A stretch of DNA of 64,000 nucleotides from an uncultured Desulfobacter sp. (lineage in GTDB: Bacteria; Desulfobacterota; Desulfobacteria; Desulfobacterales; Desulfobacteraceae). How positions within the stretch are numbered: the stretch's first letter is position 1; every line of letters starts with the position of its first letter. Under the pieces are notes generated by a model. The model made no database searches and was not told where the DNA came from. It saw only the letters and a program-made list of their open reading frames with translations. This document shows positions 43,469 to 52,800 of the stretch, one piece after another. The DNA lies in assembly GCF_963666675.1 (NCBI RefSeq), contig NZ_OY762929.1:3658001-3722000 (forward strand). Reading direction: 5' to 3'. The position numbers were made by a program, and so were the translations under genes.

Positions 43469-44428
43469 ATGAAAAAAATCAGGCTGGCCCTGTTATCGGG
43501 CGGGGTGTCCACAGAGCGGGAAGTGTCCTTAAACAGCGGGAATCAGGTGTTTGAAGCCCTTGATAAAGATAAATACGACATCAAACGGTATGATCCTAAA
43601 TTTGATCTGGCAAAACTTGTCACCGATGCACCGGAGATTGATGCGGCCTTGATTATCCTCCATGGGCCGTTTGGCGAAGACGGCACAGTTCAAGGCCTTT
43701 TGGATCTGTTGAACATCCCCTACCAGGGGGCGGGTGTCCTGGGGTCGGCCGTAGCCATGAACAAACTGATCGCCAAAAGACTTTACTGCCAGGCAGGCAT
43801 CCCCACCCCCGACTATTTATCCATCTGTACCCATAAGCCTGAGCCTGACCCGGACAAGTTAAAGGCCCTTGGACTGCCCATCGTGGTCAAGCCGGTCTGC
43901 GCAGGGTCCTCGGTGGGTATGAGCATCGTGTCCGATGAAAAGGATCTGCCCCAGGCCATTAAAAAAGGGTTTGAAAACGATGACACCCTGATCCTGGAAA
44001 AATACATCAAGGGTATTGAACTGACCTGCGGGGTGTTGGGCAACCAGGACCCGGAAGCATTGCCCGTCATTGAAATCATCCCTGGCGACGGCCATGAATT
44101 TTTTGATTACAAGGCCAAATATACGGCCGGGGCAACCCATGAAATCTGCCCGGCCCGCATTGATGACCAGACCACACGTAAAGTCCAGGAATTAGCTGTT
44201 CAGGCCCACAATGCCCTGTTTCTCAAAGGCTATTCCAGAACAGACATGCTGCTTTTGGACGGTCGGCTCCATGTCCTTGAGACCAACACCATCCCCGGCA
44301 TGACAGCCACCAGTCTTTACCCCCAGTCCGCAACCAAAGCGGGCTATGAATTTGGTGTCCTGATGGACAAATTGATTGAACTTGCCATAGAAGAGAATAA
44401 AAGAACGAATTTAAGGAGAGCCCAATGA
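43469..44428 (+). CDS. ddl: D-alanine--D-alanine ligase
   Basis: A 319-residue ATP-grasp enzyme that makes the D-Ala-D-Ala dipeptide for peptidoglycan. N-terminal LLSGGVSTEREVSLNSG and the catalytic HGPFGEDGTVQGLLDLLNIPYQGAG, then the ATP-grasp part (VVKPVCAGSSVGMSIV) and the C-terminal LETNTIPGMTATSLYP are intact. AAGGAGAGATGT precedes the ATG; it overlaps the next gene by four bases (ATGA), an unusual pairing of wall and purine synthesis. Confidence 0.95.
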   Translation: MKKIRLALLSGGVSTEREVSLNSGNQVFEALDKDKYDIKRYDPKFDLAKLVTDAPEIDAALIILHGPFGEDGTVQGLLDLLNIPYQGAGVLGSAVAMNKLIAKRLYCQAGIPTPDYLSICTHKPEPDPDKLKALGLPIVVKPVCAGSSVGMSIVSDEKDLPQAIKKGFENDDTLILEKYIKGIELTCGVLGNQDPEALPVIEIIPGDGHEFFDYKAKYTAGATHEICPARIDDQTTRKVQELAVQAHNALFLKGYSRTDMLLLDGRLHVLETNTIPGMTATSLYPQSATKAGYEFGVLMDKLIELAIEENKRTNLRRAQ

Positions 44429-46188
44429 AAATCCTTGTAGTCGGCAGCGGCGGCCGGGAACATACCCTGGTCTGGAAAATCGCCCAAAGCCCGCTTGCAG
44501 ATAAAATATACTGCGCCCCGGGAAATGCAGGCACTGCGACCCTGGCTGAAAATGTAAATATCAGCGCCGAAGACGTTGACGGACTGGCAGCATTTGCCGA
44601 AAACAACCAGATTGATTTAACAGTTATAGGTCCCGAAGGGCCTTTGGTGGCAGGTATTGCCGATGTATTTGAAAAAAAGGGACTTCCCGTATTCGGGCCC
44701 TCCGGCGCTGCGGCACAGCTTGAAGGCTCCAAGGTATTTTCAAAAAATCATATGCTCAAATACGGCATTCCCTGTGCGGCGGGCAAAGCCTTTACCGATC
44801 CTGAACGGGCCAAACTCTATGCCAAAGCTATGGGTGCCCCCTGCGTGGTCAAGGCGGACGGTCTGGCTGCGGGCAAGGGCGTTATTGTCTGCACCACCCT
44901 TGATGAGGCAAATGCGGCCATTGACGACATGCTGGAAGGCAACAAATTTGGTGATGCCGGGGCCGTGGTGGTGGTGGAAGAGTGCCTCCAGGGCGAAGAG
45001 GCCTCTTTTATTGTTCTGACGGACGGCAACACCGTGCTTGCCCTGCCCGAATCCCAGGACCACAAACGTATATTTGATGATGACAAAGGACCCAATACCG
45101 GCGGCATGGGCGCCTACTCTCCGGCACCGGTACTGGATCACCTGCTGCGCACAAAAGCCATGGAAGAAGTAATGATTCCGGCGGTAAAAGGCATGGCCAA
45201 GGAAGGTACGCCATTTAAAGGGGTGCTCTATGCCGGCCTCATGGTGGACAAGGACACCATCAAGGTGCTGGAATTCAACACCCGCCTTGGTGATCCGGAA
45301 ACCCAACCCATTCTCATGCGCCTGAAAAACGACCTGGTGCCGTTGATGGAAGCCTGCTGCAACGGGACCCTGCACAACCATAAAATCAATATTGACCCGC
45401 GGGCTGCCATGTGTGTGGTCATTGCCGCCGGAGGCTACCCGGGATCATACGAAAAAGGCCATGAAATCACAGGACTGGATCAGGCCAATGCGGTTAAGGA
45501 TACTGTGGTATTTCATGCCGGCACGGCCATGGAAAATGGTAAAGTCGTGGCATCCGGCGGCCGGGTCCTTGGGGTAACGTCCCTGGGTGACACGGTGGAA
45601 GATGCCATCAATACGGCCTATGAAGCCTGCGGCAAAATTGAGTTCAAAGACTGCTTTAAAAGAACGGATATCGGTGCCAAGGCATTGAAGCGCATGGCCA
45701 TTCAGCCCCAGGTGGGTGTAATCATGGGATCGGACTCTGATTTTCCGGTGATGCAAAAGGCACTGATCATGCTCAAAAAATTTGACATCCCCTACTACGT
45801 CACCGTGGCATCGGCCCACAGAACCCCTGAAAAGGCCGTTCAACTGGCTACCCAGGCCCGGGAACAGGGCGTCAAAGTGTTCATTTGCGGGGCAGGCCAT
45901 GCGGCACATCTGGCCGGTGTCATTGCCGCCCACACCACCCTGCCCGTCTTGGGTGTACCCATTGACTCCAGTGCGCTGCAAGGCATGGATGCACTTCTGG
46001 CAACGGTTCAAATGCCTCCCGGCATCCCGGTGTCCACCATGGCCATCGGTAAATCCGGTGCCCAAAATGCGGGAATCACGGCAGCCCAGATCATCGGGGT
46101 ATCAGATCCGGTGATTGCCGAGAAACTTGCGGCGTTTAAAAAGGAGATGGCGGACAAGGTCGCCCAAAAGGCAGAATCCTTTGCATAA
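44425..46188 (+). CDS. purD/purE: PurD-PurE fusion: GAR synthetase and AIR carboxylase/mutase
   Basis: A 587-residue fusion of two purine enzymes. Residues 1-423 are phosphoribosylamine-glycine ligase (ATP-grasp; GSGGREHTLVWKI, IGPEGPLVAGI, EECLQGEEASF, FNTRLGDPETQPILMRL). Residues 424-587 are a PurE-type AIR carboxylase: MGSDSDFPVMQ, ASAHRTPEK, GAGHAAHLAG and the VQMPPGIPVSTMAIGKSGAQNA segment, a class I-like pattern with GHAAHLAG instead of the usual GGAAHLPG. Both active sites look complete. No stop or frameshift separates them. It lies in an operon after ddl and before tsaC. Confidence 0.94.
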   Translation: MKILVVGSGGREHTLVWKIAQSPLADKIYCAPGNAGTATLAENVNISAEDVDGLAAFAENNQIDLTVIGPEGPLVAGIADVFEKKGLPVFGPSGAAAQLEGSKVFSKNHMLKYGIPCAAGKAFTDPERAKLYAKAMGAPCVVKADGLAAGKGVIVCTTLDEANAAIDDMLEGNKFGDAGAVVVVEECLQGEEASFIVLTDGNTVLALPESQDHKRIFDDDKGPNTGGMGAYSPAPVLDHLLRTKAMEEVMIPAVKGMAKEGTPFKGVLYAGLMVDKDTIKVLEFNTRLGDPETQPILMRLKNDLVPLMEACCNGTLHNHKINIDPRAAMCVVIAAGGYPGSYEKGHEITGLDQANAVKDTVVFHAGTAMENGKVVASGGRVLGVTSLGDTVEDAINTAYEACGKIEFKDCFKRTDIGAKALKRMAIQPQVGVIMGSDSDFPVMQKALIMLKKFDIPYYVTVASAHRTPEKAVQLATQAREQGVKVFICGAGHAAHLAGVIAAHTTLPVLGVPIDSSALQGMDALLATVQMPPGIPVSTMAIGKSGAQNAGITAAQIIGVSDPVIAEKLAAFKKEMADKVAQKAESFA

Positions 46189-46220
46189 AAGCCCCACCGT
46201 CCGATTTTAAGCGTTAAAAA

Positions 46221-46862
46221 ATGAGCCAAAACAAAATCATCCGGGTGGACAAAGACCACCCGGAGTCCCAGATCATACACCAGGCCGCCGGCATACTTGA
46301 CACCGGCGGCCTGGTGATTTTTCCGGCAGCCTGCCTTTACGGTGTTGCCGCCAACGCCCTGTCCGGTGATGCCGTTGAAAAGGTGTTCCAACTCAAACAG
46401 CGCCCCCGCAACAATCCCATTCTGGTTCTAATAAAAAACAGGGAGCAGCTTGACACACTTGTGGCAAATATTCCGGACGCTGCCAGGCGCCTTATGGATA
46501 AATTCTGGCCCGGCGGCATGACCCTAGTCTTTGAAGCCGCCGATTGTGTGAACCCCAAACTTATGGCAGGGAAAAACAAATTAGGCGTTCGTCTGCCCAG
46601 GCATCCAGTGGCCCAAGCCCTGGTCGGCAGCGTTGATTTTCCCGTCACCGGCACCAGTGCCAACCTCTCCGGCCAGCCCGGGTGCACCCGGACAGATATG
46701 CTGTGCCCTGAAATCATCGAAAAAACCAACCTGGTACTGGATGCAGGTTTGGTCCAGGGCGGTACCGGTTCAACGGTGGTGGATGTCACCTGCACCCCCC
46801 CAAAGATCCTGCGCCGGGGCGCAGTTCCCGCCACGGACATTTATGCCTGCCTGAAAGGGTGA
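46221..46862 (+). CDS. tsaC: L-threonylcarbamoyladenylate synthase
   Basis: A 213-residue Sua5/YciO/YrdC family enzyme that makes threonylcarbamoyl-AMP for tRNA t6A. Conserved: GGLVIFPAACLYGVAANAL (substrate pocket), KQRPRNNPILVLI, RLMDKFWPGGMTLV, LGVRLPRHPVAQAL and GTSANLSGQP. In the more common sequence the GY/FPTETVYGLG motif is present; here it is FPAACLYGVAA, a mild divergence. Last gene in the run from 42580. Confidence 0.9.
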   Translation: MSQNKIIRVDKDHPESQIIHQAAGILDTGGLVIFPAACLYGVAANALSGDAVEKVFQLKQRPRNNPILVLIKNREQLDTLVANIPDAARRLMDKFWPGGMTLVFEAADCVNPKLMAGKNKLGVRLPRHPVAQALVGSVDFPVTGTSANLSGQPGCTRTDMLCPEIIEKTNLVLDAGLVQGGTGSTVVDVTCTPPKILRRGAVPATDIYACLKG

Positions 46863-46877
46863 ATAAAACAACCGGGC

Positions 46878-47423
46878 CTATCTCTTGCGCCCCCTCAAGA
46901 ACCCAAACCCCGCCCCAAAAAGTCCGCCGGCCAGATGGCCAAAGTGGGAAATATGATCATCCTTAAAAATCTGCGTCAATTCAGATCCAATATAAATCAC
47001 GGCCACCACCATAAAGGCCAGGGGAATTTCGCCGTTTTTAAAATTTGAAAAAGAGCTGAGCAGGATCATCATAAACACCAGCCCGCTGCCCCCCACAAGG
47101 GAGGTATGAAATACCATTGCACTGATCAATGCGGTTGCCGCAGCCGTTATCACCATCATCTCAAAGATCAGCCATGACCCGTATTTTTCTTCCAGAAGCG
47201 GCCCCAGCAAAAGAATCATGATCAAGTTGCCCTTAAAATGGGTCCAGCCGGCATGGGCCAGGACATATGTAAACAGCCGGGCATAAAACCCAGGATCAGA
47301 AAACGCCGGCCGGGATGGAGATGCCAGGCTCATCCCCAGAAAATTTGAGACCGGCAGGGCAAGACAGATCAGTGCAAGCAAGGCATAGGTCAAAACCACA
47401 GGTGAATTGTACCTGATTTTCAT
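46878..47423 (-). CDS. rhomboid family intramembrane serine protease
   Basis: A 181-residue six-helix protein. The catalytic dyad is visible: Ser in VGGSGLVF and His in HFGHLAGGLFGAGFGF, with the loop-1 HAGWTHFKGNLIM and a conserved GNL. Cleaves membrane-spanning proteins within the bilayer. Convergent with tsaC (15 bases apart). Short N-terminus, no extra domains. Confidence 0.9.
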   Translation of the reverse strand: MKIRYNSPVVLTYALLALICLALPVSNFLGMSLASPSRPAFSDPGFYARLFTYVLAHAGWTHFKGNLIMILLLGPLLEEKYGSWLIFEMMVITAAATALISAMVFHTSLVGGSGLVFMMILLSSFSNFKNGEIPLAFMVVAVIYIGSELTQIFKDDHISHFGHLAGGLFGAGFGFLRGRKR

Positions 47424-47500
47424 AGAACCCCCAAAAAAAAGAAGATGCAGCCACGGGCGGAGCGGCCTGTCAACACCCAGACCCCGCCCGGAAAAATATT

Positions 47501-47530
47501 GAAAGATCTGAAAAGGTTACACAGACTTTC
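47501..47530 (+). repeat. leader hairpin repeat, copy C (diverged)
   Basis: GAAAGATCTG ... CAGACTTTC followed by an A run, related to copies A and B but with GGTTACACAG instead of GTACCCAG. It lies in the gap between the rhomboid and lipoprotein genes. Confidence 0.35.
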
Positions 47531-47691
47531 CCAAAAAATGCCGACAAAAGAGCAGCACATCATGTATCTTCTTTTATATCCGGCCCGGTCAAACTGGTCA
47601 AGGCGGCACAGGACCGGTTATGGCAAATTAAGACTGGTTGCGAAGCGCAATTTTGTAGGCTATACTTGGTGTACACAAAAAAAGAGAGGTT

Positions 47692-48150
47692 ATGGGGTTA
47701 TCCGGGAAAAAATATGTGATGCTGGGCGTTATCATTGTGCTAACAGGGTGTACATCACCCCGGTACAGGTATATTCCACCGCCCACAGAGGCCGGCTTAA
47801 ACTGTGTGATCCAGTGCCGGCAGCATCAAAACATCTGTATGAATAATGAGCAAATTAATGCATCAGCTGCATACCTGCAATGCCAAGAAATTTCCGCCAT
47901 GGAGTATGACAGGTGCCTGCAAGATGCCCGCATGGATTTTTACAGATGTGATAAAACAGCCGAACGCGATTATAAGCACTGCCTCAAGCACAATAAAGAC
48001 GTCGATAAATGTCGGAAAAAAGAGTGCAGCAAACCCCGTTGTCATAAAAACAGGTGTTATAAAACAGCCAATTACAGCATGTGCAAAAGTAATTTCCGGG
48101 AATGTTATCAACAATGCGGGGGTATTGTTGAACGCATTGAAACAGAATAA
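47692..48150 (+). CDS. Cys-rich lipoprotein
   Basis: A 152-residue lipoprotein: signal sequence ending in the lipobox LTGC (Cys20), then a mature part with 17-18 Cys spaced in repeating patterns (CVIQCRQHQNIC, DRCLQDARMDFYRCDKTAERDYKHC, DKCRKKECSKPRCHKNRCYK, CKSNFRECYQQC). The C-x9-11-C spacing hints at tandem disulfide-linked helical hairpins. AGAGAGG precedes the ATG. Followed after 52 bases by the PAS-GGDEF gene, no known partner. No heme (CXXCH) motif, so not a cytochrome. Family unknown. Confidence 0.8.
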   Translation: MGLSGKKYVMLGVIIVLTGCTSPRYRYIPPPTEAGLNCVIQCRQHQNICMNNEQINASAAYLQCQEISAMEYDRCLQDARMDFYRCDKTAERDYKHCLKHNKDVDKCRKKECSKPRCHKNRCYKTANYSMCKSNFRECYQQCGGIVERIETE

Positions 48151-48202
48151 TTCTGTTACTGTTATCCTTTAAAACGCTCATCCATATTTAAGGACATCGC
48201 CC

Positions 48203-49744
48203 TTGAATAAAAAAATATGCTTAATGATAACCGCTCTCATCACATTTTTTTCATCGGCAATTTTCGCTGAAGAAAACAAATTTAGCCCCCCGCCGGAAAC
48301 GCCCCAAATTCGCCAGGAGCAATCTGCCGAGATATCCGGAAAATTGGGCCTGACCAGTGATGAACATACGATACACACAACACAGGCCGATAGGTTGAAT
48401 CAAGGTGTGACAGCGCTTTTGGGGATCATTATAATACTGATCTTTTTCTGGAACCGAAAGTTAAACAAGCAGCTAACCAAACGCAGAAACATTGAAAAAA
48501 AACTTCAGAACAGCGAAAACAGATATATCTGCCTGAGTAACGCTTCCTTTGAAGGTATTGTGATAAGTGAAAACGGTGTGATTTTCGAGGCCAATAACGC
48601 CATCTCTAAGCTTTCAGGATATTCCGTATCGGAACTTATCGGTATGGCGGTGGTTGACATTTTTGCCCAGGAAGTACGAGATGACATTAAAACCAAAATT
48701 CAGGCCGGCTATGAAAAAATATATGCAAGTATGGGTTTGACAAAAGCCGGTGTACAATTCCCCGTTGAAATACAAGCAAGGGAGTTTATTCACGGACACA
48801 GGCGTGTCAGATGTGCCGCCATTCGTGATCTTTCAAAACACTATGAAGTGATGGAAGCCCTGGGCGAAAGCGAAAAGAGATTCCGCACCGTTGTAACAGG
48901 CGCCCTTGATGCCATTGTTATGATAGACGCCCACGGCAAAGTAACCTTATGGAATAAAGCGGCTGAGAGGATTTTCCAATATTCCGAAAATGAAATGATG
49001 GGGAAAAACCCCCATGACGTCATTATGCCCCCTGTGTTTTACAAAGCGCATAAAAAGGCATATTCCCATTTTCAGCAAACCGGCAAAGGCGGGGTAATTG
49101 ATAAAACAATAGAACTGTCTGCCCTGAAAAAAGACGGAGAAGAATTCCCCATCGAACTCTCCCTTTCAGCCGTTCAAATAAAGGAGAGATGGTGTGCCAT
49201 TGCAGTGATCAGGGACATTAGCGAACGAAAACAAATGGAGGCCGAACTGACGCGTCTGGCCACCACGGACGCATTGACCGGAGTGGATAACCGGCGCAGC
49301 TTCATGGAAAAGGCAGAACATGAAATAAGGCGGGCACAACGCTATGGGGTTGCATTTACCATGATGATCATGGATATCGATTTTTTTAAATCCATCAATG
49401 ATGAATACGGTCACCAGGCAGGAGATATTGTATTACAGAAAATGGCCCAGGCCGTTAAATCCGCCTTACGGGACAGCGATATCTTTGGCCGTATCGGTGG
49501 GGAGGAATTTGCAATAGTCCTGATAGAGACCGAGCAAAAAACAGCGTTACTGACAGCTGAACGGATACGAGCTTTAATAGAAAGACTCGATATTAATACG
49601 GAAAAAGAGACCGTTCAGATTACCGTCAGCATAGGGTTGACATTTTTTAAAAGTAGGGATGATATGTCAACTCTTAGTAAACGTTCGGATGAAGCGCTCT
49701 ACTCAGCGAAAAGAAACGGGCGAAATCGGGTGGTTTCTTTTTAG
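48203..49744 (+). CDS. PAS-PAS-GGDEF diguanylate cyclase
   Basis: A 513-residue protein that should make cyclic-di-GMP. Signal peptide or first helix (residues 1-20), a periplasmic stretch, one membrane helix (about 70-90), two PAS domains (about 105-215 and 220-335), then a GGDEF domain. The active site is GGEEF (432-436) with an I-site RDSD (423-426), so feedback inhibition is expected. The start is TTG at 48203 after AAGGACATCGCC; no suitable ATG fits the signal peptide. It is near two more signalling genes. Confidence 0.9.
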   Translation: MNKKICLMITALITFFSSAIFAEENKFSPPPETPQIRQEQSAEISGKLGLTSDEHTIHTTQADRLNQGVTALLGIIIILIFFWNRKLNKQLTKRRNIEKKLQNSENRYICLSNASFEGIVISENGVIFEANNAISKLSGYSVSELIGMAVVDIFAQEVRDDIKTKIQAGYEKIYASMGLTKAGVQFPVEIQAREFIHGHRRVRCAAIRDLSKHYEVMEALGESEKRFRTVVTGALDAIVMIDAHGKVTLWNKAAERIFQYSENEMMGKNPHDVIMPPVFYKAHKKAYSHFQQTGKGGVIDKTIELSALKKDGEEFPIELSLSAVQIKERWCAIAVIRDISERKQMEAELTRLATTDALTGVDNRRSFMEKAEHEIRRAQRYGVAFTMMIMDIDFFKSINDEYGHQAGDIVLQKMAQAVKSALRDSDIFGRIGGEEFAIVLIETEQKTALLTAERIRALIERLDINTEKETVQITVSIGLTFFKSRDDMSTLSKRSDEALYSAKRNGRNRVVSF

Positions 49745-49834
49745 GCATCTTTAATTGTATAGATCTGAATTTTATCCATTCAACATATTTGGAATGTAAC
49801 ATTTCCAAATATCATTTTTTATCAGGGATTTTCT

Positions 49835-52800
49835 ATGACCCGCGGCATTGAATTATTCTTTACGTTATTCAACAACCTGGCGACATTCATAGCCCTGGTT
49901 GCCTTTTATGGCTACCTGATCCGTAAATATCAGACCCTGTTCTGGGTACACCGCCAAATATTGAACGGGGTCTTGTTCAGCGTGTTCGCCATTGGCTCTA
50001 TGTACGCCCGAATTCCGATTATAGAAGGTGTAATCCTTGATCAGAGAAATACCATTATTATCCTGAGCGGCGCTTTTGGGGGGCCGATATCAGCAGTATT
50101 CAGTGCCGTCATGGCCGGGGCGTTTCGTTTGTATCTTGGAGGAACCGGGGTTATAGGAGGCGTTGTCAATGTCGTGATGTCCGCAATAGCGGGCAGCATA
50201 CTATACAAATATCAAAAAAAATTCGAATCCATAAAAAAGACGGCCGTATGTTCCTTATTTGCAACGTTGGCAATAGTCCCTGGATTCTTTTTTGTTGAAA
50301 ACCCTCAAACCGGTTTGCAGTTATTCAAGGCCATAGGGTTGCCGTTTGGCACAGCAACTTACGTAAGCGTATTTCTGATCGGTTTTATGTTAAAAAAACA
50401 GGAACAAAGTTTTGCCATCGAACAATCTTTCCGAAAAAGTCAGGAACGATTGGAACTGGCCCTGACAGGTGCAAACGATGGGCATTGGGATTGGAACCTA
50501 GAAACCAACACCGTATATTATTCCCCTCGTTTCAAGGAGCTTCTGGGTTACACTGACGCGGAATTTCCCAATGTCAAAAAGTCCTGGATAAACAACATGC
50601 ATCCCGATGATCTGGAACAAGCCAAGGTTACCTTAAAAAAACTTATTGACGGCAAAGCAGCGCATTCAGAGCATGAATTCCGAATGCGTCATAAAGACGG
50701 CTCGTTTCATTGGTTCTTGAGCAGGGGAACCGGTTTTAAAGACAAAGATGGCATCGTTTTCAGGTTAGCAGGTACACAAACTGATATCACGGAACGCAAG
50801 GAGCAGGAACAAAAACTCAAGGAGAGCGAATTGCGATTCCACGCTATTATTGATGCCTCGCCGGTGCCTTTTATTATAGAAAACGATTCTGGAAAATTTA
50901 TTTATATGAATCCCGCTTTCACTGACACCTTCGGCTATACCCTGGATGACATTCCTCATGAGGGCGATTTTTGGCCCACAGTATATCCCAACCCAGCTTA
51001 CAGAGAAAAAGTCAAAAACAAGGTATTAGAGATCTCTGAACTGGCCGAACAGGGATTATCACCCTGTCCGCCCGTAGAGACTCGCATCTGCTGCAAAGAC
51101 GGCTCGTTCCGTACGGTTTCCACCTCCAAAGCAGCTCTAGGCGCCTTATCGGGAAAGATGCGCTTGGGCGTTTTTTTTGACGTGACGTTGATCCGGCGAA
51201 TGTCCGAACGGCTGCAGACGATTTTAGACAATGCCAGTGACGGCATGCACCTGTTGGACGACCAGGGATATATCGTCGAATTCAGCAAATCCTTTTCACA
51301 TATGCTCGGTTATACCGCCGAAGAGCTGTCTCAACTGCACATGAGCGACTGGGATATGTACGCCCCCCTTGAAAAAATGTCCTACTTGATTCAAACAAGT
51401 ATGAATAACCCGAAAACCATCGAAACCCAGCACCGCCGCAAGGATGGAAAGATGGTGGACGTTGAGATCAGCGCCCGGGGTATTTTGCTTGACGGGCAGC
51501 CGTTGCTGTATGCCTCCAGCCGGGACATCACGCCACGAAAGCGGGCCGAAAATCAACTCAAACAGGCGCTGATGGAGCAAAGCGCCATCCTGGAGAATGC
51601 AAACGTAGGCATCATCCAGGTCAAAGACCGTAAAATATTGAAGTGCAACAAAAAAATGGCTGAAATATTCGGGTACCAAGTAGAGGAGATGGTCGGTAAA
51701 AGTACTCTAATGTTTTATTCCTCCCAGGAACATTACGAAAACGTCGGCAGAAAAATCCTCCCGGTTATCTTTGGCGGCAAAACCTACACGTCCGAACGTG
51801 AGCTTCCCCGTAAAGACGGAGCGCATATATGGATAAAAGTTTCCGGCACAGCCATTGATGTTAACGCGCCAAAATCAGGCAGCATATGGGTATTTGAGGA
51901 TATCAGCGAAGCCAAGGCCAGGGAACTGGAGCTAAAGGCGGCCAAGGCCGAAGCTGAACAGGCAAACACATTAAAATCCGAGTTTCTGGCCAACATGAGC
52001 CATGAAATCCGAACGCCCATGAACGGCGTCATCGGCATGGCAGACCTGCTGATGGACACCCGGCTTTCCCACGAACAATGGCATTACGCCAACGCCATCC
52101 GTTCCAGCGGAAAACTACTGCTTGGACTGATCAACGACATCCTTGACTTTTCCAAAATTGAAGCAGGCAAATTGGAGATGGAAACCATAGACTTTGACCT
52201 TTTCGGTCTGCTGGATGATTTTCTGGACAGCATAGCTCCCAGGGCCCATGAAAAAAACCTGGAACTGCTGTGCAGCATAGCCCCGGAAACGCCGTCTCTA
52301 CTTAAGGGCGATCCGGGACGATTACGCCAGGTCCTTACCAACCTTGCCGGCAATGCCGTCAAATTTACCCAAACAGGCGAAATCCTGATCAAGGTGTCCG
52401 TGGTCAAAGACAATGAAACGGCGTGCCTGATCCGTTTTGTTGTCAAAGACACCGGCATCGGCATTCCAGAGAATAAAACCGCCATACTGTTCGATAAATT
52501 CAGCCAGGCTGACGCATCCACCACGCGAAAATACGGAGGCTCCGGCCTGGGGCTGGCCATTACAAAGCAACTGGTTGAACTCATGGCAGGTGCAATTGAG
52601 GTTTCCAGCCAAGAAGGGCACGGCTCTGAGTTCGGGTTTACCGCATGGTTTGAAACACGCAAGGTTCCAGAGTCCGATCAACCGCCGATGCCCGTGGATC
52701 TGCAAGGCCTGCGCATCCTGGTCGTTGATGATAATACGACCAGCCGTGACATCCTCACCACCCAGTTTAAGGCCTGGGGTATGCGACCCGACGAATCGTC

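Noticed and set aside
47445..47846. 133-codon reading before the Cys-rich lipoprotein
   Set aside because: Overlaps the lipoprotein signal sequence in another frame, no ribosome site, basic random-like composition.
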